Made by a program: the position numbers and the translations under genes. A stretch of 64,000 nucleotides of DNA, from contig NC_044991.1 in assembly GCF_008728515.1 (NCBI RefSeq), positions 38,334,968 through 38,398,967 of the forward strand. Reading direction: 5' to 3'. The notes under the pieces were generated by a model. The model saw only the letters and a list, made by a program, of their open reading frames with translations. It was not told the DNA's origin and did no database searches. Source of the stretch: Papio anubis (taxonomy: Eukaryota > Chordata > Mammalia > Primates > Cercopithecidae). Shown here piece by piece: positions 13,401 to 22,905 of the stretch. Position 1 is the stretch's first letter; each line of letters begins with the position of its first letter.

Positions 13401-16400
13401 GGGGTGCGCCGGGAAGGGTGACATGGGGCCTTCCTTCTTGCTAGAGGCTGGGCTCCTCAATTCTCCTCCATGCAGACACATGCTTCTCTCTTATGATGTG
13501 GCCTCTCTGGGTGGTATGTCCAGTAGAGTAGACAGAGTTTTTACATGGTACTGCAAGGTTCGAAGAGCACAAAACTGAAAGCTTCCAGCAAGGGCTCGAA
13601 CTAGGGTGAGGCCAGAGGGACCCAGGGTTCAAAAATGGAAGGAGCTGTTCACTCTCAGGTTCATGCAGGGGCCCTAGCTGGGAGTGAGTACCCAGGATGT
13701 CCCGCGTGCCTCCCCTGGGTCAGCCCTGCTGCCAGGCCATCTTAACACTTGGGCCTGGGACCAGGACAGCCCCACTTTCATCACATTCTATCGGGGGAGT
13801 CACAGGCTCAGCAAAGATGGAAAACGTGGAGACTACAGCAGGGAGAACGACACAAAAAGGCACAGGGAACACAGGGAGGCGAGAGAGTCTCCAGTGCTCT
13901 ACCAGTTCTACTGACTTTCACTTTATCTATTTTAGAACTGTGTCATTAGAAGCATGTAAGTTTAAAGCTGTCTTAGGTCTCTCAAGAACAGTTTTATCAT
14001 TATATAGTGACCCTCTTTATCTGTAGAGAGCTTTTCGTCCTGAACTATATGCTGTCTGCTGTTGATATAGCAATACTAGTCCTTGTTTTGGATGAGATTT
14101 GGGGTGGGCATATCTTTTTTTCCTGATACTTTGACTTCAAATATTTCTGTGACTTTATACATTAGTTATATCTCATAAATAGAATATCAGTTTTGTTTTG
14201 TGTTCAGCCAATCTGCCTCTGTTCCAGTTATCAACTGATGTGTAATAAACTACCCTAAACCTTAGTGGCTTTAAGTAACAATTATTATCTCTCACGGTTC
14301 TGTGGGCTGCCTGGATTGAACTAAGCAGTTTTTGCGTGGTATCTCAGGCTATCAAATGGCAGCAATGGCTAAAGCCATCTGAAGACTCAGTGTCTAAGAC
14401 AGCTTACTTGCATGGTTGGCAGCTGGTGGCAGTTGCCAGCGGGGAGCTCAGCAGAGGCTGTCAAATGAAGCACCCACAGGGAGCCATGTGACTGGAGCTT
14501 TCATCAGTGCGGCATCGGGTTCTGAGAAGGAGCACTTCCGGAGACCCACTGGAAGTTGCAAGACTTCTTATGTCTTAGACTTGAAGTCAAATAGGGTCTC
14601 ACTTCTGCTGCTTTCCATTGGTTGCATAGGGCGAGCCATGATTCTCTGTGAGAACAGACTACACAACTGCCTAAGTGACAGGATGTGTGGCTCATGGGAG
14701 CTGGGGGAGCCTGTTTGCATACCACTTACCACGCCCTCCATCTTGAATAAAACCTGAAGAATTCTTTCATTCTAATCATGTTCCTCCCAATTTATATGCT
14801 GTTTTTGTCCTGAATCTTAGTTTTAACATATGGTTTATACCTCACAAATCAGTCGTTATCAATATTATTGTTTTATGCCAGTCATACTTTTTCTTAGATT
14901 TACCTACATATTTGCCATATTTTTGTTGACATTCCTTCTTATGTTTTGAGCTTTCCAGCTGAAGTATCCTCTGTTCTTCCAAGAGCATATTCTGAGGAAT
15001 TTCCTCCATTCAGAGTCTATTGGTAAATGAGTTAGGTTTTTGTTTGCCAGAAAATGCATTTATTTTCTCCCAGGTCCCGCTAGGAATTGTTTCACTGGGT
15101 GAAACGGTGTCACAATTCTAAATTGATGTTATTTTTCTCTCCATTACTGAAGATATTCTACTATCTTCTGACTACTATTGTCGCTCCTAAGAAATCTATT
15201 AGTCTAATCTTTAGTTCTTTGCAGGTAACTTGGCTTTTTTTTTTCCTCTGTTATTTTTCAGATCTTTTTAGTTGTAATGTTTTGCTGTTTCATTATGATG
15301 TGTTCAATTGTGGATTTCTGTGTATTTATCCCCTTTGGGATTCACTGAGTTTTCCAGATGTAAGAAGTGGTGCTTTCCAACAATTCTGAAAAACTCTCAG
15401 CCATTCTCTCTTCAAATATTCACCCTCTGGCTTCCTATTATCTCCTAAAAGTCTAACTAGACTAGGACTCATGCTTCATTCATATTTTTTCTCTCTCTTT
15501 GTGTTGAACTCTAGGTAATTTACTGGTATTGATCCTCCAGCTCGTTACTTCTGTCTTCAACTGTGTCTATGAATGATGTTTAATTCATCTACAGAGCTTT
15601 TAATTTCAATTACATTTTAATTTCTAGATGGTTTTTTTCACTTTTGTTTAAACATGATTATTCATTTTTATAATTTTTTACTTTTTTTTTTTTTAAGACA
15701 GAGTCTCACTGTGTTGCCCAGGCTGGAGTGCAGTGGTATAATCTCAGCTCACTGAAACCTCGGCCTCCCAAGTTCAAGAGATTCTCCTGCCTCAGCCTCC
15801 TGAGTAGCTGGGACTACAGGTATGCACCACCACTCCTGGCTAATTTTTTGTATTTTTGGTAGAGATGGGGTTTCGCCATATAGGCCAGGTTGGTCTCAAA
15901 CTCCTGACCTCGGGTGATCCGCCCATCTCAGCAACCCAGATTTTTTTAGTCTTTAATCTTTTTTTTTTTTTTTTTTTTTTTGAGACAGAGTCTTGCTCTG
16001 TCACCCATGCTGGAGTGCAGTGGTGTGATCTCGGCTCACTGCAACCTCTGCCTCCCGTGTTCAAGTGATTCTCCTGTCTCAGCCTCCCGAGTAGTGGGAC
16101 TACAGGCATGTGCCACCACACTCAGCTAATTTTTGTATTTTTAGTAGAGATGGGGTTTCACCTGTTGCCCAGGATGGTCTCGATCTCTTGACCTCATGAT
16201 CTGCCTGCCTTGGCCTCCCAAAGTGCTGGGATTACAGGCATAAGCCACCATGTCTGGCCTTCTTCAATCATCTTTTTAAAATTACCTTTTTATTTTAGAC
16301 ACAGTAAACATAGTTATTTTACATTCATTGTTTAATTTCATATCTGAAGTCTTCGGGAGTTGACTCTCTTATATAATTTCTCTTGTTGGTTCTAATGGTA

Positions 16401-18648
16401 CATGTTTCCTTGTGTATTTATGATTTTTGACTGTGAGTTCATACTCTTTGCAACTTTATCTGGGGTTATTATTTGGAGTCTGAGCTGAAGCTGCATCCCT
16501 TCACACTTGATTTGCGTTTATGTCAGTGTCCTGGACACACTACTAGCCTGTGACCATTTTTAATTAAATTCTTTCCTTCAAGTTTTTTTTTGGACCACAC
16601 AAATAATTAACATGGATCTCAAATCAGTGTGTGCTTATGAGTTCTCAGAAGAGACTTTATCCCCCTCTATTCCATGCTGAGGCTGAGTGAGCCCTCACTG
16701 TCCATTTGTATTTAGTGGGTTATATCTTCTTCATCCCTACAATGAACATCCCAATTTTATACAAAGGGGTCACATGCTCTGCCTCCTTAGGCGGAGGGAG
16801 TAGTTACCTTCCGTTCTTTGCAAAGCTATCAAAACAGAAATATGAAGTTGCTATTAATAGAATGTGGCAAAAATCCTCAAGGACAAAGCTAGCATTGGTT
16901 CCTATTTACCTAAGGAAGTTTCCGATTTCAATTTGATAATGTTCCCTACACAGTCCTTAGCTTTTGTGTGTATCAACATTTTAGTTGTTTCCATCCAATG
17001 GACATCTTTAAGGTACTTAGTCCACCATAACGCCAAAAAATAAAATCATTTCATTGGTATATCTATTTTTTAAGCATTTTATAACTACTGTCCTACTGCC
17101 CTCTAGTAAAATTGTGCCAATTTATAATTACATTCATCAGGGGGGTAATTAGAAACTACAAACTTTAATGTCTTAGGCTGGCCTTAGCTTAAACATTTCA
17201 ACTGTATTTGATATGAAGCTTTATGAAATTCAAAATATTAGGATATTTAATATTTTCAATAAAAATAATGAGGAACAGGGTTGGGCGCGGTAGCTCACGC
17301 CTGTAATCCAAAGACCTTGGGAGGCCAAGGCAGGCAGATCACTTGAGGCCAGGAGTTCAAAACCAGCCTGGCCAACATTATGAAACCTAGTCTCTACTAA
17401 AAAAAAAAAAAAAAAAAAAATAGCTTGGCATGGTGGCATGCACCTGTAGTCCCTGCTACTCTGGAGGCTGAGGCAGGAGAATCTCTTGAACCCAGGAGGC
17501 GGAGATTGCAGTGAGCCAAGATTGCACCACTGCACCCCAGATCTGGGCAACAGAGCAAGACTCTGTCTCAAAAAATAAATTAATTAATTAAATAATGAGG
17601 AAAAGATTCAAGGATATTTATATTCTGGCACCCACAGAAGGTCTATAAACAAACAAAACAGAGAGAAAAAAGATCTTTTAAGGAACAAATCTATACATAT
17701 TTTAAAGTTCAGAAGAACATTCTAACAGCAGTGGCTGTGAACAAATCCAGGTTTCCAATAGTACTGCTTGACCCTGGGCCAGCCTCCCATTCTCATCTGT
17801 GAGATGGACATGATACTGCCCACCTCAGAGAAGTGTCAGAACAATTAAATAACATAATGTTGGCAAAGCACAGAGCCTGACACAAACTAATTTCTCAAAA
17901 TCTGGCAGTTAATATGATTAACTTGTTCTAAGTGACTCCACTAGTGAGTGAGGCAGCTGAGATTTGAACCAAATTTGTTTGAATCCAAAGCCCATGAGAA
18001 ACCTTTTTGATTTGCATGTTGTTATAGGAAATGGGGATTTGTTGTTCCCAGAGATTTCTTGCTACGTGTTTTTTCACTGGGCAGTGAGCTACCCATTTTC
18101 TCACAATAAGCCCCATAAAGACAAAAAGGTAGGATCCTTTTCTGGCATGTCATAAAATTGATGAACCATCTTTTTTTTTTTTTTTTAATTGAGACAGGGG
18201 CCCACTCTGTCATCCAGGCTGGAGTGCAGTGGCGTGTCTTGGCTCACTGCAGCCTCTGCCTCCTGTGTTCAAGTAACTCTCATACCTCAGCCTCCCGAGC
18301 AGCTGGGATTACAGGCATGTGCCACCACACCCAATTATTGTATTTTTAATAAAGAAGAGGTTTCGCCATGTTGGCCAGGCTGGTCTTGAACTCCTGGCCT
18401 CAGGTGATTCGCCTGCCTTGGCCTCTCAAAATGCTGGGATTACAGGTATGGGCCATTGCGCCCAACCAAAATTGTGAACATTCTTGAACTTAGTTATGTA
18501 CTTACAGAAGATAGATGATATTTAGCTTCCCAAACAGCTTGCAGGTAAATTTTCTAATAAGGCTTTTGATACAATAAATATCCTGTGATTCTGTTCTTCG
18601 GCAATGAACGACTTCTACCTTTCCTCTTGGAGATGTGAGTACTGACAT
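280..18648 (-). CDS. CFAP61: CFAP61, N-terminal part (partial gene, 4 coding exons)
   Basis: Cilia- and flagella-associated protein 61, an axonemal protein tied to radial spokes and the calmodulin/spoke-associated complex of motile cilia and sperm flagella (family knowledge). Coding pieces, all minus strand: 18,648-18,506, 4,343-4,193, 1,234-1,158 and 347-280. Lengths 143+151+77+68 nt keep one open frame of 146 codons plus one base, with AG/GT borders throughout. The product starts MSVLTSPRGKVEVVHCRR and includes the conserved block KANLAVTLCNDKEEIMAQ; both match human CFAP61 as I remember it. This part belongs to the family's N-terminal domain. Human CFAP61 is about 1,237 residues, so roughly nine tenths lies beyond position 1. 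The gene is divergent from CRNKL1 and probably shares its promoter. Individual substitutions against remembered human (I for V in QDIYC, N for D in KQDNW) suggest another primate. Confidence 0.95.
348..1157 (-). other. CFAP61: CFAP61 intron between third and fourth coding exons
   Basis: About 0.8 kb with no Alu and no recognisable second gene. Short open frames at 443-749 have no family resemblance. Confidence 0.8.
1158..1234 (-). CDS. CFAP61: CFAP61 third coding exon
   Basis: 77 nt, acceptor TTCTTCTGCAG, donor TTCG|GTGAGT. It encodes PLNTLFMHLFVAVDEYSV and GCCKEIL, then two bases of Arg. The phase joins perfectly to the exons on both sides. Confidence 0.94.
1235..4192 (-). other. CFAP61: CFAP61 intron with an old MER-type repeat
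   Basis: Intron of about 3 kb. It holds a MIR-like fragment near 2,290-2,340 and an AT-rich medium-reiteration repeat at about 2,570-2,875, ending in the family-typical TTGGACAGCCCAGCTCTA. The rest is unassigned. A 152-codon minus-strand frame at 3,761-3,303 is treated as chance. Confidence 0.7.
4193..4343 (-). CDS. CFAP61: CFAP61 second coding exon
   Basis: 151 nt, acceptor CATTTCTACAG, donor ACA|GTAAGA. The first base completes Leu from the previous exon; then come 50 codons from EKANLAVTLC to SDIPCT, one of the most recognisable CFAP61 segments. Confidence 0.96.
4703..4812. repeat. Hairpin-forming MITE-like repeat
   Basis: Nested inverted segments: GACTTTCATG against CATGAAAGTC, and TTTGCCCAGGAC against CCTGGGCAAA. 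Its layout resembles MER-type DNA transposon remnants; the subfamily is not assigned. Confidence 0.55.
5616..5933 (+). repeat. Alu
   Basis: Full-length dimer, GGCCAGGCACGGTGGCTCAC to an ATAATAATAAATAATAAA tail. Confidence 0.95.
6149..6470 (+). repeat. Alu with A/GAA tail
   Basis: Starts GGCCGGGCGCGG; its A tail has evolved into a short GAA microsatellite (about 6,450-6,470). Confidence 0.95.
7398..7468. repeat. TA-CA-TA compound microsatellite
   Basis: About 21 CA units flanked by short TA runs, directly at the tail of the adjoining antisense Alu. Confidence 0.9.
7469..7818 (-). repeat. Alu with internal insertion
   Basis: Antisense Alu interrupted at about 7,676-7,735 by a CT/T-rich stretch. 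The Alu phrase TGGTCTCAATCTC appears on both sides of the insert. Confidence 0.9.
7901..7921. repeat. AC microsatellite
   Basis: About 10 uninterrupted AC units. Confidence 0.9.
8288..9200 (-). mobile_element. L1 3' end (truncated ORF2 and 3' UTR)
   Basis: Minus strand encodes the C-terminal end of L1 ORF2 (phrases such as GIYPKDYKSFYYKDTCTRIF and HIYTMEYYAAIKKDKF, 8,978-8,505), followed by a primate L1 3' UTR ending at the A tail near 8,290. It is 5'-truncated and cannot move by itself. Confidence 0.92.
9233..9538 (-). repeat. Alu
   Basis: Full-length antisense copy with a T run of over 20 bases; one of the less diverged copies in the window. Confidence 0.95.
10531..11238 (+). mobile_element. 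Tigger-type (TcMar) DNA transposon remnant
   Basis: Shows family phrases ATGGAAAATTCCAGAAATAAA and CTGAGTAGCAAGATGAAAT, ends in GGGGTCTTGGAATATAT, and has decayed transposase codons reading roughly HEKVKILNLMRKK. It lies inside the old L1. Confidence 0.75.
12213..12508 (-). repeat. Alu with 12-base target-site duplication
   Basis: Antisense Alu lacking a short piece of its left arm. Flanked by TCTATCATTTCT at 12,189-12,200 and 12,509-12,520. Inserted into the old L1. Confidence 0.96.
13215..13925 (+). repeat. Medium-reiteration repeat (family unassigned)
   Basis: Opens with TGCATAACAGGTTATCCCAA and ATTTAGTGGCTA, phrases typical of a dispersed primate repeat. The same family recurs at 14,222. 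Confidence 0.5.
14222..14755 (+). repeat. Second copy of the same medium-reiteration repeat
   Basis: Contains AACTACCCTAAACCTTAGTG and TCTCACGGTTCTGTGGGCTG; paralogous to 13,215-13,925 at its 5' part. Confidence 0.5.
15682..15937 (-). repeat. Truncated Alu
   Basis: Antisense copy that stops at CCCATCTCAGC, missing the last 50 or so bases of the element, just before another Alu begins. Confidence 0.9.
15959..16259 (-). repeat. Alu
   Basis: Full-length antisense copy, head-to-tail with the truncated one. Confidence 0.95.
17281..17590 (+). repeat. Alu with target-site duplication
   Basis: Sense copy between two occurrences of AATAATGAGGAA (about 17,264-17,275 and 17,591-17,602). Confidence 0.94.
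17745..17890 (+). repeat. MIR
   Basis: MIR core phrases: CTCATCTGTGAGATGGACAT and AGAGCCTGACACAAA. Confidence 0.65.
18169..18469 (-). repeat. Old Alu
   Basis: Antisense, diverged copy close to CFAP61's first coding exon. Confidence 0.93.
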
Positions 18649-18656
18649 TTTTTATC
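18506..18656 (-). CDS. CFAP61: CFAP61 first coding exon with start codon
   Basis: Acceptor TTGGGGACAG after 18,657, eight bases of 5' UTR, then ATG at 18,648-18,646 with A at -3. It encodes 47 codons plus two bases, ending KLNIIYL, with donor CT|GTAAGTA. An upstream non-coding exon must lie nearer 22.6 kb. Confidence 0.95.
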
Positions 18657-19280
18657 CTGTCCCCAAAAGAGAGAAAAAAGTCCACTATTAATCTGATATG
18701 ACAAGCCAGTTTGGTTATAACATGCACAAAATTGGACATTAATTCAATTTCCATATGGTCAGAATGAACATGGTGTGAGAATGCTGGTGTGACACGTTTT
18801 CCCCTGGGTGTAGTCTGTGACACTGTCACTGCAAACCAGCTGACGTTCCTCCATAGGAGAATGAAGTTTCTGAGAACGGGCCTGTTTAGAAGTTTCTGCA
18901 ATTATATTCTTTGTTTCCAACAAAGCTGCTAAAAAAATTCTAACAATAGAATTGGAAAAACATTGAAAGGAATTATTTACGGATTCAGGGTCCGCTTATA
19001 TTTAATCGGCCACGATGGCATGTGGTAAAGAGTTACTGGGGAAATATTGACAGCTGCTGCCTATGTTCTTAGTTCTCCAAACTGGAGCCCTGAAGGTCAG
19101 CAGTCTTGAGAGATATTTTGAGACCAAAAACATTCCGTAGTTAAGAGTAGGAAATGCTCGCAATAGGCTTCCTGAAGGGCCACCAGGCCCATTAACATCT
19201 TTGAGAGGTTCCATAATAAAGCAACTTGTTTTCTTTGTATAACCCAGCCTTTCCCACACTCTTTTGGAACAGAATCTCTA

Positions 19281-19347
19281 ATGACAGCAACAGTGGAGAA
19301 TCTACTGTTCCAGACGGACACTTTGGGAAATGCTGTTGACAAAAACA
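19281..19347 (+). other. CRNKL1: Upstream alternative CRNKL1 first-exon candidate
   Basis: ATG at 19,281 opens MTATVENLLFQTDTLGNAVD, close to the start of the human long (848-residue) CRNKL1 isoform as I recall it. The exon ends at a donor-like ACA|GTAGGT. Its natural acceptor is CTCGAG|CATCC, with the exon starting at 22,437; the joined codons then read T-S-R-L-E. The exon lies inside the first intron of CFAP61 on the other strand. In this genome the extension is interrupted (see the next entry), so it may serve only as a 5' UTR exon, if it is used at all. Confidence 0.5.
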
Positions 19348-20597
19348 GTAGGTCACGAAATGATTTCAATTTCTCTCTCATTGTCTCAATTTCTGTAAGT
19401 CTCTCTTTCTTCTCTCTTTCCCTCCCTTCTTTCCTTCGGAGGGAAAACCATTTTATTATATACTAGCCAGTGAGCTCAAAACACGGAAAACAATGAAGGA
19501 GAAATTAATAATGTCTAGACTCCTATCAAAGCTAGCCATAAATATTGTCATTCCTTGTTTTGTTTTCAAATTGAAAGCAAAATTGGAATGAGACATCTTG
19601 TTTGTGAAACATATAAACTAATGCTACAAGTATATAAAAATTCTGAACAAAATAAGAAAGTATAATTAATTACATAACTGAATTTGGTAACAAGAAAAGA
19701 AGAAAGAAAGCGAGCAAGGGAAATTCTCCAACCAGGTGGCAATGATGTGAGCAGTACCTCAGGAAGTGATCAGATCTGACACAGGTTTCAGGGGTAGAAT
19801 GGACCTCACTCCAAACAGAGAATTAAAAAATTAAACCATGCATCTACCTGGAACTTTGGAAGGGCCGCTCGGTAAGCAAGGGGGCTAGAAAAATTAAACT
19901 CACCAGCCCAAGAAAGTGACAAGCTTTCTCTACGCGAAGCTCTACGTAGAAAACAAAACAAAAATACTGCTGAGAAGTCCAAATTCTAGACTAAAGTGGG
20001 TATGGCATTCTAGTCCACATAATCTGTGTATTGTGGAAGTCACCAAGAACTTTAGATGATAGACTCTGAAACAGACTATAAACTAAGTATGTTTATAATA
20101 AAAAAATATAGAAAGAGAAAAGTCATGAAAAGAGAACAGGTCATTATTTTAAAAAGAACAGAACCTTAAAAAATGAAATATGTGGTTATTGAAATTTAAA
20201 CTAAGAGGATGGATTAAAAACAGAGAAGAATAAAGAAAATAAACTGGAAGATACTTATGAATAAATTATCTAGAAAGAAGCATACAGAAATAGAAAATAC
20301 AGAATTCAGTCAAGATATACGTAAGACAGAATGAAAAACATCTGTCTCATGGGAATTCCAAAAAGAATAAATGAAACATTTGAAAATAATTGCTAATTAT
20401 TTTTAGTATTGATGAAAGGCATGAACCTTCAGTTCAGAGAAGAAAATACAAAGAAACTCCAAATATATAGTAGTAAAACTACAAAACCCTAAAAACAGAA
20501 AACTTTAAAGGAAACTGACAAAAGACAGACTGTCTATGAAAAAATAATTAGACTGACAGAATATTTCTCATCAGCAACATTAGACGCCAGTAGCATA

Positions 20598-20905
20598 GGG
20601 GTTAGCAAACTTCTGTAAAAGGCCAGAGAATAAATACATTAAGCTTTATGAGCCACATGTTGTCTACACAACTATTCAACTCTGCCATTGTAGCACAGTA
20701 ACAACCAGAGACAACATCAGCACAAATGAGCATGAATGTATTCCTGTAATTTTTTTCAAATGTTTAAAATGTAAACTACATATAAAGTTTAATGTAAAAT
20801 ACGTGTGTGTGTGTGTGTGTGTGCGCATCCCTAGCTCACTCACAGTCCATACAAAATAGTCAATGGGCTGAATTTAGTCTATGGGCCATAATTTTCTAAC
20901 TGCTA
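20598..20905 (+). repeat. MER-type DNA transposon remnant with GT microsatellite
   Basis: Phrases GGGGTTAGCAAACTTCTGTA and CTATGGGCCATAATTTTCTA; the same family occurs at 52,312. A GT run at 20,803-20,822 lies inside. Confidence 0.6.
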
Positions 20906-22024
20906 GAATAGTGTTTTAAAAATATAAAGCGAAAAATAACCATTAACCTAGACTGATAAACCAAGCTAAACAATCCCTTGAAAATGAAGATAAAATAAAG
21001 ACAATTTCATGCAAAGACTGAAAGAAATTCAAAGAATCTTGTAGAAAGAACTAGGAGATGGTATATTCTTTGAAGAATAAAGTTAAAATCAGAAAGAAGT
21101 GGGATGAAAGATTAAATGCTGGGAAATAAAGTAAACACGAATGTGTATCTACAAAAGCATTGATGGCAAAAAGTAAGAAGGATAATACATTTTTCCTTAA
21201 AAAAAAAAAAGAGAGATGAACTGAATTGCCAGACAACAAAAATGAGAGATAAAAGGATGGTGATCAGAAGCAAAGTATTCTAACATGCTTGTACGTTTGA
21301 GCAAAGGCAACAGATGATTAAATCAATGATTCATTTGGCAAATCAATTGTTTACAGTTACACATTTAAGGAAAATCACTTCAAAGAAACATCTTTTTAAT
21401 ATATTTTATTTTGTTAGGTGGCTTTACGAAAGTGATATAAAATCTTCTCTATTTAAATTTTGAAAAGTGAGATCAAATATCTAAATAATATGGTTAATAA
21501 AAAGTTATGGCAAAAATACTGATGTTGGTTATAACTGCAGTTCTAGAAATCTGCATAAATCTTTTTTTGAAAGCAATAGCTGCATTGGTAGACGTGATAT
21601 TACTACATACACAATATATATTTTCCCCAAAAACCAAAAGAGCCTTGCAACTATGAAAATTATTCTAACAAATGTGCTGCCAAGTCGTGTCATTGTACAT
21701 TTGTCCAAACTCATAGAATGTACAGCACCAGGAGTGAACCCCAACATGAACTACGAACTTTGAGTGATAATGATGTGTCAATGTAGGTTCATGATTGTAA
21801 CAAATGTACCGCTCTGGTGGAGGATATTTTTGAGAGTTGGAGGCTGTTAAAGTGGGGAAGAGGTATAATAATTGATAGCAGGAAGCTGTTGAGGGGGGGA
21901 ATCTCTGTGCCTTCCACTTAATTTTGTTGTGAACCTAAAACTTCTCTAAAAATTTGTCTATTAAAAAAATTCTTTTAACTTTTGCTTAATTTTTCCGTTT
22001 TTGAGGGCAGGTTAAGTATTATAA

Positions 22025-22145
22025 TAGCTACATTTACTGAGCATTTGTCTTTAATCCTAGTGAAACAGATGTTATTACCCTTGTTTTATAGTTGAGGACA
22101 CTGAGGCTAAGAAAATTTGAGTAATTAAGGCACACACAGAATTTA
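22025..22145 (-). repeat. MIR
   Basis: Antisense MIR phrases ACATTTACTGAGCATTTG and TTGAGGACACTGAGGCTAAG. Confidence 0.65.
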
Positions 22146-22320
22146 AACATATTTCTTGTCACAAGACTGAGTTGTTTTCTAGTTACTCTATTTTTTACTT
22201 TCATTTTGTCCTAATATCTGGCTTCTAAGTACCTTCTGTTATTTTTAATTCCAAGCCTTAGAGTTAATTATTTGGGCACAACTGTCCAGATACCAGAAAC
22301 GAGGGGGCGTGGACCCAGAG

Positions 22321-22339
22321 ACTACAAGACCTAGAATGC
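22321..22339 (+). promoter_or_regulatory. ZNF143/SBS-like site 1
   Basis: ACTACAAGACCTAGAATGC resembles the ZNF143 long motif ACTACAATTCCCAGAATGC at 15 of 19 positions by eye. It sits at the CFAP61-side edge of the shared promoter. Confidence 0.45.
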
Positions 22340-22383
22340 AATGCAGAGCCAGACAGCCTAAAAGGGCGGCAGCTCGCCCCTTC

Positions 22384-22402
22384 GCATACTGGGAATGGTA
22401 GT
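22384..22402 (-). promoter_or_regulatory. ZNF143/SBS-like site 2, opposite orientation
   Basis: The minus strand reads ACTACCATTCCCAGTATGC, which differs from the ZNF143 long motif at two positions. It lies 44 bases from site 1 in inverted arrangement. Confidence 0.6.
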
Positions 22403-22604
22403 TTCCTCGCTCTCCCTTCGTCCCCCGCCCCTCGAGCATCCAGATTGGAGCTTCGACCCTACTCCCTTGCAGGGCGCCACGGCTAGACAGAGCCTCTCTT
22501 CCTTGCCTGGTCATCCCAGTTCTGGAGGCTGACCTGGGGATACGCCCTTGACGCCCTGAACCGCAGTCCTCGCGTCGCTGCTAGTCAGGCCGGCGCTACC
22601 CACC

Positions 22605-22680
22605 TCACGCGCAGCTCCAGGACGCCGCACTCCGCGCGCTGTTGTAAGGAGGACGCGCAGCCTGGTCCCCATGGAAACGG
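22605..22680 (-). other. CFAP61: Probable non-coding first exon of CFAP61
   Basis: The first coding exon of CFAP61 has its own splice acceptor, so a 5' exon is needed upstream. On the minus strand, two donor-like sites lie next to each other in the CpG-rich region: GC|GTGAGG with intron start at 22,608 and GAG|GTGGGT with intron start at 22,603. The outer limit and the transcription start cannot be set from sequence. Confidence 0.4.
22665..22678 (+). promoter_or_regulatory. X-box (RFX)-like element
   Basis: GTCCCCATGGAAAC fits the RFX X-box pattern GTNRCC-N(0-3)-RGYAAC with two mismatches. RFX factors drive ciliary genes, so this is a candidate for the CFAP61 side. Confidence 0.35.
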
Positions 22681-22696
22681 TGCCACGTCCGTCACG

Positions 22697-22705
22697 GCGC
22701 ATGCG
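22697..22705. promoter_or_regulatory. NRF1 core site
   Basis: GCGCATGCG is the core of the palindromic NRF1 motif, common in housekeeping CpG promoters. It lies 150 bases upstream of the CRNKL1 start codon. Confidence 0.5.
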
Positions 22706-22707
22706 AG

Positions 22708-22720
22708 AGGTCAAAGGTCA
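22708..22720 (+). promoter_or_regulatory. Perfect DR1 nuclear-receptor element
   Basis: AGGTCA-A-AGGTCA, two consensus half-sites with one spacer base, the arrangement bound by RXR heterodimers, HNF4 and COUP-TF. It almost abuts the NRF1 core. Occupancy cannot be judged from sequence. Confidence 0.5.
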
Positions 22721-22854
22721 GCCTGGCGAGTTCCGCTTCCGATTCCGGGATCCTGTTTGTTGTCGGAAAGTTTTGTGGTTTCGGTGAGCTCTCAGACCGC
22801 GGATTTCTAGCTTTCGTGCGGGGGACAGGTGCCCCGAGGTCCGCTGCTGCAGAC

Positions 22855-22905
22855 ATGGCGGCCTCCACCGCGGCCGGGAAACAGCGGATTCCCAAAGTGG
22901 CCAAG
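22855..22905 (+). CDS. CRNKL1: CRNKL1 exon 1 (coding part)
   Basis: Residues 1-17, MAASTAAGKQRIPKVAK. Donor AAG|GTAGGC, phase 0. Confidence 0.97.

Larger units (their letters stand above)
10000..16560 (-). mobile_element. Ancient antisense L1, split by later insertions
   Basis: L1-like antisense segments recur at about 10,050-10,520, 11,240-12,185, 12,520-13,205, 13,940-14,205, 14,760-15,680 and around 16,300-16,560 (phrases like CAGCACCATTTATTGAGTGG). Between them lie a Tigger copy, three Alus and two MER-like blocks. Too diverged to give a frame; an L1M-type element is the likeliest source. Confidence 0.65.
4344..18505 (-). other. CFAP61: Large repeat-filled CFAP61 intron
   Basis: About 14 kb between the first and second coding exons. 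It contains nine Alus, a 3' L1 fragment, a Tigger-type DNA transposon and a long ancient antisense L1 cut up by later insertions. I see no exon here that would keep the CFAP61 frame, and no other gene. Confidence 0.75.
18657..22602 (-). other. CFAP61: CFAP61 5' intron
   Basis: About 4 kb of AT-rich sequence with few Alus. It contains the plus-strand upstream CRNKL1 exon candidate at 19,281-19,347, a MER-type repeat at about 20,598-20,905, a GT microsatellite and a MIR. Confidence 0.6.
22437..22854 (+). pseudogene. CRNKL1: Broken N-terminal extension frame of the long CRNKL1 isoform
   Basis: Reading from 22,439 gives SRLELRPYSLAGRHG and then TAG at 22,484-22,486. The same frame continues recognisably (THLTRSSRTPHS, KEDAQPGPHGNGA, SESFVVSVSSQ) until a second TAG at 22,808-22,810. 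This frame is offset from the ATG at 22,855. In the human long isoform, as I recall, this stretch is open and in frame with the main protein, so at least one stop and one frame change separate the two. The short 687-residue form is unaffected. Confidence 0.55.
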
